From NCBI RefSeq assembly GCF_042678945.1, contig NZ_JBHTLM010000003.1, positions 124,001-188,000 on the forward strand: 64,000 nt of DNA. Direction: 5' to 3'. A program made the translations under genes and the position numbers. Of this stretch, positions 1 through 8,153 are shown piece after piece (within the stretch, counting starts at the first letter, position 1; every line of letters begins with the position of its first letter). This DNA is from Fontibacillus puldeungensis (GTDB taxonomy: Bacteria; Bacillota; Bacilli; Paenibacillales; Paenibacillaceae). A model generated the notes under the pieces. It did not search any database. It was not told where the DNA came from and was given only the letters and a program-made list of their open reading frames with translations.

Positions 1-135
1 GCTTATACCTATAGAAGCCTCAATTTGGCAAAACCGCTGGGGGCCGGATAGTAGTTGAGAGATGATCAAACCGATCCATCTTTGGCTAAATATACTCATG
101 GCTTTTTCGAATCTAGGACAAATGGACTTATCCAT
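1..135 (-). CDS. HxlR-family regulator, N-terminal part (CatR-like)
   Basis: The first 45 codons of a minus-strand gene run off the left edge. They start at an ATG behind a GAGGGGTGA-type ribosome binding site. The N-terminus reads MDKSICPRFEKAMSIFSQRW followed by IGLIISQLLSGPQRFCQIE, which is the DUF24/HxlR winged-helix pattern with the early sensing Cys (C6). It is divergent from a DoxX gene and a ring-cleavage dioxygenase, as the Bacillus redox regulator CatR/YodB family is associated with catDE. Thiol sensing of quinones or diamide is inferred from family knowledge; the C-terminal part is not in the window. Confidence 0.8.
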   Translation of the reverse strand, partial: MDKSICPRFEKAMSIFSQRWIGLIISQLLSGPQRFCQIEASIGIS

Positions 136-211
136 AATAGTTCACCCCTCATTCATTTACCATTATAACACATTCATTTAATTACCACATTACATTTTAT
201 AAATAGCTTAC

Positions 212-240
212 TTGACAGTATATAATATTACAAATATAAT
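212..240 (+). promoter_or_regulatory. Sigma-A promoter of the catDE-like operon with repeated operator half-sites
   Basis: There is an exact TTGACA (212-217), a 17-bp spacer and an exact TATAAT (235-240), a textbook vegetative promoter. Just downstream the motif TAACTTAC occurs twice (about 240-262), a plausible HxlR operator overlapping the transcription start. Confidence 0.75.
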
Positions 241-332
241 AACTTACATAAAGTAACTTACTAGTAAATCTAACTTGTGTTAGGTTGCCGGTCAGGGACA
301 AAATATCTATGGAAAAGGAGCGTTACGTTTTT

Positions 333-743
333 ATGGCGGTAACAAAGAGTGAACTGGGTACGACTATACTAAGAGTGTTTTTAGGACTAACGTTCTTGGT
401 TCATGGGTTTGTGAAGTTTCAAGGCGGCATTTCGAACACTGTTGGATTCTTTGAAAGTCTGGGTTTACCGGGTTTTGCCGCGTATATCGTAGCGACCATC
501 GAATTAGTCGGTGGGGCAGCGATGCTTTTAGGTATTGGCACAAGAATGGTCGCCATATTGTTCGCGTTAATCTTGGCAGTTGCCACAATTAAGGTAAAAC
601 TTTCGGCAGGTTTTCTTGGCAACGGTCAAATGGCCGGCTATGAGCTAGACCTGGCGTTAATAACCATTTCCATCTACCTTGCTTTAAAAGGTAAGTCCTT
701 CTTAGCACTGGACAATGCAATTTTTCGTTCAAAGAAAGATTAA
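333..743 (+). CDS. catD: DoxX-family membrane protein (CatD-like)
   Basis: A 136-residue DoxX protein with about four hydrophobic helices: LRVFLGLTFLVHGFVKF, a glycine-rich second helix (VGGAAMLLGIG), a third (ILFALILAVATIKV) and a final one (LALITISIYLALKG). DoxX proteins are small membrane oxidoreductase-like subunits; in Bacillus, CatD is cotranscribed with catechol 2,3-dioxygenase CatE. The ATG at 333 lies 12 nt after AAAAGGAG. An in-frame ATG at 309 and a TTG at 285 would add 8 or 16 residues but have poorer upstream signals. The dioxygenase gene follows 18 nt downstream, so an operon is likely. Confidence 0.82.
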   Translation: MAVTKSELGTTILRVFLGLTFLVHGFVKFQGGISNTVGFFESLGLPGFAAYIVATIELVGGAAMLLGIGTRMVAILFALILAVATIKVKLSAGFLGNGQMAGYELDLALITISIYLALKGKSFLALDNAIFRSKKD

Positions 744-761
744 CAGGAAGAAGGCATTATC

Positions 762-1631
762 ATGAATTTTCACCGTGGGTCCAACCCATATGTCGGGCAA
801 GTAAGCCTAAAGGTTCAACAGCTTGAGCGTTCCTTAACCTTTTATAAGGAAGCCATCGGGTTTTCGGTATTGAAACAAACGGAAACGACTGCTGACCTGA
901 CCGCGGATGGGAAAACGGTCCTGCTATCGCTTGAACAGCCGGACAACGTGATACCGACGCCAAGAAAAACTACGGGATTGTATCATTTTGCGTTACTTCT
1001 GCCTACACGTTCTGATCTGGCGAATTACGTACGTCATTTTGCCGAATTGGGGCTGCGGATTGGCTCATCCGATCATCTTGTCAGCGAAGCCCTGTACTTA
1101 TCAGATCCCGACGGTAATGGCATTGAGATCTACAGAGATCGGAATCCTTCGGAATGGACATGGCGAAACGGTCAAGTCGAGATGGCGGTGGATCCACTGG
1201 ACTTTAGAGACCTTCTTTCACATGAGGAAGAAAAGCCTTGGACGGGGCTTCCCGCAGATACCGTCATGGGGCATATCCATCTACATGTATCCGAGTTGCA
1301 AACTACTGAGAAGTTTTATTCGAAAGGCCTCGGATTTGAGGTGGTGAACCGTTTCGGAGCGCAGGCGCTTTTTATCTCTTCTGGAAAGTACCATCACCAC
1401 ATAGGATTAAATACATGGAACGGTGTAGGAGCGCCTAAACCACCAGAAAACAGTGCTGGACTGAAATCATTTACTCTAATTTATCCTGATGAAGCAGCCC
1501 GAAATCGCGTTGTAGCCAATTTGGGGCAAATGAACTTCAACGTCCATCAAGAAGGAAGCGGAAGCATAGCAACAACCGATCCGTCTGGGAATCGCATTTT
1601 GTTATTGGTTCGTGAAGAAATAAGCATATAA
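762..1631 (+). CDS. catE: VOC-family ring-cleaving dioxygenase (CatE-like)
   Basis: A 289-residue protein with two vicinal-oxygen-chelate halves (about 9-125 and 165-285). The metal-ligand regions visible are VGQVSLKVQQLERSLTFYKE and DGNGIEIYRDR in the first half, and MGHIHLHVSELQTTEKFY with YHHHIGLNTW in the second. Length and arrangement match CatE catechol 2,3-dioxygenase, an Fe(II) extradiol enzyme that clears catechols and quinones. The ATG follows GGAAGAAGG. It sits between the DoxX gene and an FMN reductase, consistent with a thiol/quinone stress operon. Another VOC activity is possible; the family call is firm, the substrate is inferred. Confidence 0.83.
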   Translation: MNFHRGSNPYVGQVSLKVQQLERSLTFYKEAIGFSVLKQTETTADLTADGKTVLLSLEQPDNVIPTPRKTTGLYHFALLLPTRSDLANYVRHFAELGLRIGSSDHLVSEALYLSDPDGNGIEIYRDRNPSEWTWRNGQVEMAVDPLDFRDLLSHEEEKPWTGLPADTVMGHIHLHVSELQTTEKFYSKGLGFEVVNRFGAQALFISSGKYHHHIGLNTWNGVGAPKPPENSAGLKSFTLIYPDEAARNRVVANLGQMNFNVHQEGSGSIATTDPSGNRILLLVREEISI

Positions 1632-1712
1632 TAAAAACGTGACAGGTGGTAGAACAACATGGGTTTTCTTAACAAATTATTAGGTAATAAAACAACCGAG
1701 GAGGCAAAAACA

Positions 1713-2255
1713 ATGGAAAAATTAAACATCGGTATCATTTTAGGAAGTACGCGTCAAGGACGCTTGAGTCCGCAAGTAGGGGAGTGGATCAAGGGGATCG
1801 CCGAGCAACGTGGGGACGCCAATTATGAAATTGTCGATATTGCAGATTACAATCTGCCGTTCTTAGGCACAACTGATGGTTCTGAGCCGGGAATTGCAGC
1901 CTGGAATCAAAAGCTCGACAGCTTGGACGGATTTGTATTTATCGTTCAAGAATACAACCACAGCATCACAGGCGCGTTGAAGAATGCTCTGGACTTTGCA
2001 AGGGAAGCATGGAATAACAAGGCCGCTGGGATCGTAAGCTATGGTTCGACTGGTGGAGCCCGCGCTGCTGAACATCTCCGGGGAATTATGGGCGAGCTGA
2101 TGATTGCAGACGTTCGTGTACATCCGACATTGTCTTTGTTTACGGATTTTGAGAACGGGCAAGTATTCAAGCCGCAAGATTTGCACCTTAATAACGTAAA
2201 TGCAATGCTTGATCAAGTCGTAGCTTGGAGCGGAGCACTGAAAACGTTAAGATAA
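1713..2255 (+). CDS. NADPH-dependent FMN reductase / azoreductase-like flavoprotein
   Basis: A flavodoxin-fold reductase of about 180 residues. It has the N-terminal FMN phosphate loop GIILGSTRQGRLS, the EYNHSITGALKNALDF motif and GIVSYGSTGGARA, all typical of the NADPH-dependent FMN reductase (YhdA/SsuE-like) family. The ATG at 1713 is preceded by GAGGAGG at ideal spacing. An in-frame ATG at 1659 after GGTGG would add 18 residues (MGFLNKLLGNKTTEEAKT), so two starts are possible. It probably helps reduce quinones or azo compounds with the upstream catDE-like genes, 27-81 nt away. Confidence 0.82.
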   Translation: MEKLNIGIILGSTRQGRLSPQVGEWIKGIAEQRGDANYEIVDIADYNLPFLGTTDGSEPGIAAWNQKLDSLDGFVFIVQEYNHSITGALKNALDFAREAWNNKAAGIVSYGSTGGARAAEHLRGIMGELMIADVRVHPTLSLFTDFENGQVFKPQDLHLNNVNAMLDQVVAWSGALKTLR

Positions 2256-2281
2256 TCTAATAAAATAGCAGCTCTAATCGG

Positions 2282-2316
2282 GTCCTTGTCAATTTAGTGT
2301 TGGCAGGGACTTTTGA
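2282..2316 (+). terminator. Terminator of the catDE-FMN reductase operon
   Basis: GTCCTTGTCAA pairs with TTGGCAGGGAC around a short loop and is followed by TTTTG. It lies 27 nt after the reductase stop. Confidence 0.6.
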
Positions 2317-2328
2317 TTTATGGTTTAT

Positions 2329-2356
2329 AGTTAACATAACAAAAGTTATGTAAATA
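2329..2356. other. dif-like Xer recombination site candidate
   Basis: A 28-bp near-palindrome with 11-6-11 geometry: AGTTAACATAA / CAAAAG / TTATGTAAATA. The right arm matches the usual XerD-side consensus TTATGTAAACT at 9 of 11 positions. The left arm read in reverse is TTATGTTAACT, also close to that consensus. It lies 470 bp upstream of a XerS-like recombinase gene and lacks a T tract on either strand, so it is not a simple terminator. A repressor operator is the alternative. Confidence 0.45.
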
Positions 2357-2380
2357 AAAAGGAGGTGCATTTTGCACCAC
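2351..2380 (-). terminator. Terminator of sspH
   Basis: GGTGCA and TGCACC pair around a 3-nt loop. On the minus strand this is followed by TCCTTTTTATTT, 10 nt beyond the sspH stop. Confidence 0.6.
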
Positions 2381-2389
2381 CCTTATCGA

Positions 2390-2569
2390 CTATATTTCGT
2401 TAAGTTCTGATAAAGCGACCTCTTGTTCCTTTTCCGGTTGACCGAGCGGATAGATTCTGGCGGTTTCACTTTTCTCATCCACATGTTGAATATAGATGGG
2501 TACTCCATCACAAGTAACATTTACCATGGTAGGGGAAGAGACGATTTCTTTAGCACGCTGACTATTCAA
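2390..2569 (-). CDS. sspH: H-type small acid-soluble spore protein
   Basis: A 59-residue protein. The pattern QRAKEIVSSPTMVNVTCDG then VPIYIQHVDEKSETARIYPL and EQEVALSELNEI is the SspH signature. Minor SASPs of this type are made in the forespore and bind spore components during dormancy. The TTG start at 2569 is chosen because AGGAGGTTGGATCA stands immediately upstream. The open frame continues to 2626, but that extension has no homology to the family. It supports an endospore-forming host. No clear sigma-G promoter was identified by eye. Confidence 0.88.
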   Translation of the reverse strand: MNSQRAKEIVSSPTMVNVTCDGVPIYIQHVDEKSETARIYPLGQPEKEQEVALSELNEI

Positions 2570-2671
2570 TGATCCAACCTCCTGAAATTCATGAAATGGT
2601 TTGGGTAAGCCTGTGTTTCTAGACAATTATTCATAAGTTACCCACCTGATTGGAGGTTTATGCAGTTTTAA

Positions 2672-2764
2672 CTACAAAATCGAAGAGCATTAGAAGCGCA
2701 GGTAGGGGCTTTTACGGCGAACAAAGAAATAATTAATTACGTAAAATATGAATTTGACGAATAA
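2672..2764 (+). pseudogene. Short coding remnant upstream of xerS
   Basis: A 30-codon open stretch ending in a stop (QNRRALEAQVGAFTANKEII then NYVKYEFDE) has protein-like composition but no start codon or ribosome binding site. A stop lies directly upstream. The parent gene is not recognised. Confidence 0.25.
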
Positions 2765-2807
2765 ATAGGTTTGAATTAAGCTGTGTTTAGGGAGGGTAGG
2801 ACCGGAT

Positions 2808-3878
2808 ATGGATAAAAGCATGAAAAATCACTACATGCAGCGAATCAACGAGAAGCTATCGGAACTTCCTTGGTATGTAGGTGAATACGTTGATAGCCGT
2901 AAGCGGAAGCTCTCACCTACAACGCTGCTAAATTACTGTCATGACTACATCATTTTTTTCGACTGGCTCGTTTTGGGGAATAGTACGGGAGATAGCCGAC
3001 GTGAAATCGATTTGATGGCACTGGAAATGTTGACTGTTCGGGAAGTAGAAAGTTTTCTAACGTATTTAGAATATGAGCTTGGCAATTCGCGGTATACGAT
3101 CAATCGAAAATTATCTTCATTAAAGTCTCTGTTTGATTATTTGCAAAATAAAGCGGAGACTAAAGAGCTGAAGCCGTATATTCAACGAAATGTCATGGCC
3201 AAAATAGAACTTAATGCCATTAAAGAAAGCCAGGAAACGATCGCGCACCGAATTGAGAACAAAATTTTGCGTAAAAACGATTTTGAGCAGTTCCGGCAGT
3301 TTGTTGCTCAAGACTTTGGTGCGTTTAATAAAGAAAATAAGCGGCTATATCATTATCATCAATTGAACTGTGAGAGAGATACGGCCATAGTTTCGTTAAT
3401 TCTTGGGTCCGGACTTAGATTGTCCGAAGTCGCCGGCATCAATCTCGATGATCTAGACATTGAAAGAGCGTTAGTTCGCGTCATGAGGAAAGGCAGCAAA
3501 GAGCAATATGTGTATTTTAGCAAGCAGGCACGAATGGATTTGGCAAATTACCTTGATGTTAGAGAAACGAAATATTCACCTGCGAAATCGGAAAACTACC
3601 TATTTATTGCAGCTCGTGTAGGACGTAAGGGAACAGACCGTAGATTAACGCAAAGAGCGATCGAAAAACTCATTAAAAAGTATGCGGCCGCCTACGGGAA
3701 ACCGACACTTACAGTACATACCTTGAGACACTCATTTGCAACACGTTACCATTTGGAGAATAATGATGTACCTAAGCTGAAAAATCAGCTCGGGCATTCG
3801 TCGATCCAGACGACGATGATCTATACGCATTTAACGGATGAAGAGATGAGAAAAGCCGTTAATAATATGGATAAGTAA
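2808..3878 (+). CDS. xerS: Tyrosine recombinase, XerS type
   Basis: A 356-residue lambda-integrase-family recombinase. The N-terminal core-binding region (about 15-130) contains LSPTTLLNYCHDYIIFFDWL. The catalytic domain has the arginine in SGLRLSEVAGINLDDL, the HxxR box HTLRHSFATRY, the histidine of LGHSSIQTT and the nucleophile tyrosine of MIYTHL. Length and N-terminus fit XerS, the single-recombinase chromosome dimer resolvase best known from streptococci. In Paenibacillus-like genomes a XerS homologue may coexist with XerC/XerD. The ATG follows GGGAGGG. A dif-like site lies upstream (2329-2356), although known XerS sites differ in sequence, so the link is inference. Confidence 0.82.
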   Translation: MDKSMKNHYMQRINEKLSELPWYVGEYVDSRKRKLSPTTLLNYCHDYIIFFDWLVLGNSTGDSRREIDLMALEMLTVREVESFLTYLEYELGNSRYTINRKLSSLKSLFDYLQNKAETKELKPYIQRNVMAKIELNAIKESQETIAHRIENKILRKNDFEQFRQFVAQDFGAFNKENKRLYHYHQLNCERDTAIVSLILGSGLRLSEVAGINLDDLDIERALVRVMRKGSKEQYVYFSKQARMDLANYLDVRETKYSPAKSENYLFIAARVGRKGTDRRLTQRAIEKLIKKYAAAYGKPTLTVHTLRHSFATRYHLENNDVPKLKNQLGHSSIQTTMIYTHLTDEEMRKAVNNMDK

Positions 3879-3914
3879 TAGTTTCGAATCATTACAATAA
3901 CTTTTTCAGGGCTT

Positions 3915-3950
3915 CCTTGCAGCAACTAACCGTTTCTGCAAGGTTTTTTT
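3915..3950 (+). terminator. Terminator of xerS
   Basis: A perfect 8-bp stem CCTTGCAG / CTGCAAGG is followed by seven T, 37 nt after the xerS stop. Confidence 0.85.
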
Positions 3951-4036
3951 GATTATGTAGTGTTATACTGCCCTTGAGGTGAAAAATGTGGAATGGTTAG
4001 ACAAAATGAATCACTATTAATGGAGGGAATTTTAAT

Positions 4037-4606
4037 ATGAGAAAAAAACCATTGGTGTGCATTGAAGAGCATAGCAAAGGTCGAGTAGTATCTTTTTTTG
4101 TTAACTGCCGTGGGCCTGAGCGCGCGGCTTGGGATTTACTTCGTGAATGGGCTGTAACTAATTTAAGCGATCATACAGCACGGAGATATATTGGTTGTGC
4201 ACCTAAAGGACATCACCCCAAAGGTGAAGGACATCAGTCAAATGAAGATATTGGATCTCACGAGTATTTGGCACAAATGTTCCTATTTGACGATGAGGGA
4301 AAGAACGATACATTTTTGGGGGCCGATGTATGTGATGCACCTAAAGGATTGTTTCTTGTTGGTGATGTTGTGATGAATGAATTTAACGATGATGGTTCTA
4401 TTGATATTGGTGCATCCATGCAAAGGTCTTATGGAGTAATGTCTGAATGCTTAAAAGATATGGACGGCTACGAATTTGAGCTAAAGGAAAGGCCATACTT
4501 CGAGGAACATATTTTTACAAATGAATGGTTCAGCGGTACGGATGAGTTGGCTGGATTCAAGCTCTGGCTGCCAATAAAAAAAGTATCTAACTATCACGTT
4601 AGTTAA
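4037..4606 (+). CDS. GyrI-like / AraC effector-binding domain protein (tentative)
   Basis: A 189-residue soluble protein with no DNA-binding domain. The pattern VVSFFVNCRGPERAAWDLLR, a central HEYLAQMFLFDD and VGDVVMNEF, and a C-terminal ending with NEWFSGTDEL and FKLWLPIKK resembles the GyrI-like effector-binding fold (AraC E-bind, SHS2 dimer) found in multidrug-sensing regulators. The ATG at 4037 follows GGAGGGAATTTTA. It is a single gene between xerS and the glycosyltransferase operon. The fold is suggested by spacing of aromatic and WLP motifs only, so a stand-alone ligand-binding role is tentative. Confidence 0.5.
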   Translation: MRKKPLVCIEEHSKGRVVSFFVNCRGPERAAWDLLREWAVTNLSDHTARRYIGCAPKGHHPKGEGHQSNEDIGSHEYLAQMFLFDDEGKNDTFLGADVCDAPKGLFLVGDVVMNEFNDDGSIDIGASMQRSYGVMSECLKDMDGYEFELKERPYFEEHIFTNEWFSGTDELAGFKLWLPIKKVSNYHVS

Positions 4607-4617
4607 AAAGGGGATAC

Positions 4618-4665
4618 GAGCGTGAAGTAGTTGTTCTTGATTTCATCTGGAATTTCTTCACGCTC
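4618..4665. terminator. Inverted repeat between convergent genes
   Basis: Perfect 10-bp arms GAGCGTGAAG / CTTCACGCTC are separated by 28 nt. They lie between the effector-binding protein gene and the end of the glycosyltransferase operon. No strong T tract, so termination is only likely. Confidence 0.4.
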
Positions 4666-4679
4666 ATCACTATGATTTC

Positions 4680-6272
4680 TTAACCGCCCTTTGGCTTCAG
4701 TCCCTTCAAAAGGATACGTCCTGTAGATGCAGTCTCCCAAACAGGTTCATAGCGGTCTCCCCAATGCTTCAGCATTTCTTCATAAAATGATTTTCGAAGA
4801 TGATTATAATAGAACATCTTTTGTTGTGATTTAGCCCGGTCAATAGTAACGTTATGGAGCAATTCGGGAACATGGACCCATTCATACCTTGCAGCTAATC
4901 GTATAACCATGCGCGCATCTTCGAAATATCTTCCTTCCCACTTATCGTTTGTTAGCCAGCCTTGGACATTGCGCACGCAATCCGTCCGGTAACACCTCGG
5001 GTTTAACATGTACCCCAGCTTTAGCAAAAAATCATATTTATTTTCAAAAAGCGGCTGCAGCACATGGTCCGTGCACTTTAACTTACCTTTAGCGTCAGCT
5101 TCCCACAAACGGTGATTAGCATAAGAAAAGGCCGCCTTCGGCCGCTTATCAAGGGATTTTACCAAGCGTTCGGCGGCCTGGGGTTCAAGCCAATCATCCC
5201 CGTCAAGCTGAATGAAATAGGGAGTGGTAATATATTTTAGAGCCTCATTAAGTGCCTTGGAAATGCCAACATTTGTTTTCATATGAACAAGCCGGATACG
5301 CGGGTCATTTGAGAAAGATTTCAACTCGGTCAAGGAACGGTCAGTAGAGGCGTCATCTATAATCAGGATCAACTCCGGGCTTAAGGATTGTTGGGCAGCA
5401 CTCTTTACGGCGCGGTATAAAGTTTTTTCTTTGTTGTAATTGGGAATAACGATTGTATAATTGGGTATTCGTTCCTTCATGGCCTGCGAATTGGGGGTAA
5501 GCTCTTGCAAATAGTACGAATCATCTAAAATAACCCATTTCGGGAAATACTCATTGCCCCATTCACGCAAAATCTGGTTGTACAGATCATAACGGAATTT
5601 CCTGCGAACAGACCGGGTTTGTTCAAACCGTTTCCAGTTTTCTTGATCCCTTCTTCGATGGTACAATACCTTATTAACCCATATCCACTGATACTTTCCG
5701 GCTAATCTCAGCACAATTTGAACGTCCTCTGCCAGCATATCACCGTTAGTTTGCGCCATCCAACCCCCGACCTCTCGGACAGCATCGGTTCGATAAAAAC
5801 GAGGGACAAGTGCATAATTCATTTTTAGCAACAAATCGTACTTATCCTTATATTGTTCAAGAACTATCTGTTCTGTATTTTGTACACGATAATTTTCATC
5901 CAGCCAGTAAGTTGTATGATTTCCATATATGAGGGCCGCTTGTGGATTGGATTTCGCAGCCCTGATGAGAACAGCCAGAGCTCTAGCATCAAGCCAATCA
6001 TCCGCATCCAATTGTATAAAGTAAGGTGTTGTAATGAGAGTGAGAGAGTAGTTAAGAGCATTGGTTTGCCCCATATTTTTTTTAAGTGTGATGCAACGGA
6101 TCCGCCGATCCGCCAAAAAACGTTGTAAACGCTGAAGTGAACGATCCGTAGAGGCATCATTAATGATTAACAGTTCCCATTCCTGGTACATCTGATCAAG
6201 AACGCTTTGAATCGTTTGTTCAATGTACCGTTCTTTATTATATAAAGTAACGACAACGGTAACTTGGGCCAT
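4680..6272 (-). CDS. Two-domain family 2 glycosyltransferase
   Basis: About 530 residues carrying two complete GT-A domains in tandem. Domain one (about 1-265) has VTVVVTLYNKERYIEQTIQS, NDASTDRS and the DxD-type LDADDWLD. Domain two (about 270-530) repeats NYTIVIPNYNKEKTLYRAVK, DDASTDRS and LDGDDWLE. Each half also has a conserved FYRTD/CYRTD...GGW or QGW segment and a downstream ED or AED acidic pair for the catalytic base. The domains probably add successive sugars to a surface glycan or glycoprotein. The start at 6272 (MAQ) is preferred: GGAGGGAG lies 8 nt upstream. An ATG at 6278 overlaps the upstream stop (TAATG) and is too close to it. Confidence 0.85.
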   Translation of the reverse strand: MAQVTVVVTLYNKERYIEQTIQSVLDQMYQEWELLIINDASTDRSLQRLQRFLADRRIRCITLKKNMGQTNALNYSLTLITTPYFIQLDADDWLDARALAVLIRAAKSNPQAALIYGNHTTYWLDENYRVQNTEQIVLEQYKDKYDLLLKMNYALVPRFYRTDAVREVGGWMAQTNGDMLAEDVQIVLRLAGKYQWIWVNKVLYHRRRDQENWKRFEQTRSVRRKFRYDLYNQILREWGNEYFPKWVILDDSYYLQELTPNSQAMKERIPNYTIVIPNYNKEKTLYRAVKSAAQQSLSPELILIIDDASTDRSLTELKSFSNDPRIRLVHMKTNVGISKALNEALKYITTPYFIQLDGDDWLEPQAAERLVKSLDKRPKAAFSYANHRLWEADAKGKLKCTDHVLQPLFENKYDFLLKLGYMLNPRCYRTDCVRNVQGWLTNDKWEGRYFEDARMVIRLAARYEWVHVPELLHNVTIDRAKSQQKMFYYNHLRKSFYEEMLKHWGDRYEPVWETASTGRILLKGLKPKGG

Positions 6273-6277
6273 GAACA

Positions 6278-7075
6278 TTACTCCCTCCGTTGGCTTATGG
6301 GGACAAGACGTATAGATTGCCAAAGATCGGACGGACCTACAGCACATGCTTGGTAGTGGTTTCCCCAACGCTTAAGCGCTTTTTGCGTGTACAGTAGCCG
6401 CAATTTATTGTACACGGCAGCGTTACGGTCATGACTTAAGTTATGCTGGTGATAACGGAAGTGATAGAGATTGCGGTCCACATAAGTAAACGTATGATCG
6501 TCCAGCAATCGCAACAGCATGCGGCGATCCTCCATCATTCTTCCTTTTGTTAAATTATCGATTTCCCATCCTCCAACACGTTTTACGGATTTTGTTCTAT
6601 AAAATCTTGGCTGGACCATAGGGTCATAGACAGCAAAGTCGTAGCGGTCTTGAAACGGACGGTGCTTAACCAGTTTGTGAACATAGAAATGTCCGTCTTT
6701 CTCATGCCAATGACATGTGTTAGCATAGGCTAATGCTGTGGTGGCAGGTTGAAGTTCCATAGTTTTGAAAAGTACCTGCACGGTGTCCGGCTCTATCCAA
6801 TCATCCCCGTCCAACTGGATAAAATACTTGGTTTGTATACGCTCCAGCGCATCGTTGAGCACATGGCAAATGCCGGTATTATTTTTACGCGTAATAACTT
6901 GAGTACGGTTCGGATCGATGCACCGTCTGACAATAGATACCGTTTCATCCGTTGATCCGTCATCAATAACGAGTAATTGCCAATCTTTAAAGGTTTGAGC
7001 ATAAACTGAGGCAAGGGTATGCTTAATAAAGGCTGCTTTATTAAAAGTTGGGACGACGACAGTAACTTTTGTCAT
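6278..7075 (-). CDS. Family 2 glycosyltransferase
   Basis: A 265-residue single GT-A domain enzyme: VTVVVPTFNKAAFIKHTLAS at the N-terminus, DDGSTDETV, QLDGDDWIEPDTV and MEDRRMLLRLL. It is close in layout to each half of the downstream two-domain enzyme. The ATG follows AAAGGACGTG. Its stop overlaps an ATG of the next gene, so translation is likely coupled. It belongs to the six-gene minus-strand operon 10951-4680. Donor and acceptor sugars cannot be read from the sequence. Confidence 0.85.
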   Translation of the reverse strand: MTKVTVVVPTFNKAAFIKHTLASVYAQTFKDWQLLVIDDGSTDETVSIVRRCIDPNRTQVITRKNNTGICHVLNDALERIQTKYFIQLDGDDWIEPDTVQVLFKTMELQPATTALAYANTCHWHEKDGHFYVHKLVKHRPFQDRYDFAVYDPMVQPRFYRTKSVKRVGGWEIDNLTKGRMMEDRRMLLRLLDDHTFTYVDRNLYHFRYHQHNLSHDRNAAVYNKLRLLYTQKALKRWGNHYQACAVGPSDLWQSIRLVPISQRRE

Positions 7076-7088
7076 TTGTCACGTCCTT

Positions 7089-8129
7089 TTAGGTTCCAGG
7101 GCCAGTTCCTGGTCCCGTTCCCGGTCCTGTGTTTGGACCCGTCCCTGGACCGGCGCCGGGTCTAGTGCCTAATCCTGCATTTGATCTCGGATAGTATGAA
7201 TATGAGGTAGGGGTAGGGGGATTTTGGTAGGGTGCAGGGGCTTTTCTTTGTGCTTTTGGTTTCACAGGTCGTTTAGGTTCTTTAGGCTGTGCCGGTTGTT
7301 CTGGATTTGTTAGAGATCGATACTCTTTGGGGGTATCTACAAGATTTTTTGGCACTAAGTTTACAACTTTTTTCCATCCTACTCCATATGTGATTATGAC
7401 AGGCTCATACTCATCGCCCCACCGTTTTAATGCATCTCGAATGGTCCATTCCGCCATTTCCGCATAAACACCAATATTATTCGTTTGATTGCCGGAGTGC
7501 CGGCGATGGTTATATAACATTTGATCCACCCAGTGAAAACGGTAGTGTTCGATCAGACGCAGCAGAATACGTTTATCTTCTAAAAATCGGCCTTCATATG
7601 GGTCATCTGTAGGCCAACCGCCGATCTGCTTTAAAGCAGACGTACGATAAAAACGCGGCCATACCGATGTGTTTGCAAGCAGGAAGTCATATCTATCAAT
7701 GAAATTGCGGCCTTTATACACCTCGGTTTGGATACGATTTCCTTGCGGATCCTCGTGTATAATATGAATATTTCCGGAGACGACCGCCACATCTTTCGGT
7801 TGTTTTTCCGCCGCCTGGATTAATACTTCAAGCGTGTGCGGATAAAACCAGTCATCACTGTCCAGTTGTACGACGAATGGGGTACTTACAAGCTCAAGTC
7901 CTGCATTCATACTTTTGGATTGGCCTATATTCAATGGATTGCGAATAAGCGTTACACGAGGGTCTTGCAAATACAATGCGATATCGGACAAATATTCTTC
8001 GGTTGAACTATCATCGATCAGAATCAGCTTCCAATTCTCATAGATTTGGTTAAATACACTCTCTATAGCTTCAATGAGGTACGAGCCGGGATTGTAGAAA
8101 GGAATTAATACCGTTATCCTTGCTTTCAT
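7089..8129 (-). CDS. Family 2 glycosyltransferase with Pro-rich, collagen-like C-terminal tail
   Basis: A 346-residue protein. Residues 1-255 form a GT-A domain (ITVLIPFYNPGSYLIEAIES, DDSSTEE, QLDSDDWFYPHTLEVL, FLEDKRILLRL). From about 270 the sequence becomes low-complexity: Pro/Lys-rich, then Tyr/Pro/Ser, ending in repeats of Gly-Pro-Gly-Thr. Such a tail is unusual for a GT2 and recalls the G-P-T collagen-like repeats of exosporium proteins in spore formers. It could mediate binding to collagen-like substrates or be slipped-strand expansion. It sits mid-operon, 13 nt before the next gene. Confidence 0.83.
   Translation of the reverse strand: MKARITVLIPFYNPGSYLIEAIESVFNQIYENWKLILIDDSSTEEYLSDIALYLQDPRVTLIRNPLNIGQSKSMNAGLELVSTPFVVQLDSDDWFYPHTLEVLIQAAEKQPKDVAVVSGNIHIIHEDPQGNRIQTEVYKGRNFIDRYDFLLANTSVWPRFYRTSALKQIGGWPTDDPYEGRFLEDKRILLRLIEHYRFHWVDQMLYNHRRHSGNQTNNIGVYAEMAEWTIRDALKRWGDEYEPVIITYGVGWKKVVNLVPKNLVDTPKEYRSLTNPEQPAQPKEPKRPVKPKAQRKAPAPYQNPPTPTSYSYYPRSNAGLGTRPGAGPGTGPNTGPGTGPGTGPGT
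7092..7165 (-). repeat. 12-bp minisatellite encoding the Gly-Pro-Gly-Thr tail
   Basis: Degenerate 12-bp units of the type GGTCCCGTTCCC, GGTCCTGTGTTT, GGACCCGTCCCT and GGACCGGCGCCG run in tandem through the end of the glycosyltransferase gene. They are in frame with a four-residue repeat, so unit gain or loss would keep the frame. Confidence 0.75.
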
Positions 8130-8153
8130 AGATTCTAATTCCTCCTTGTAATT

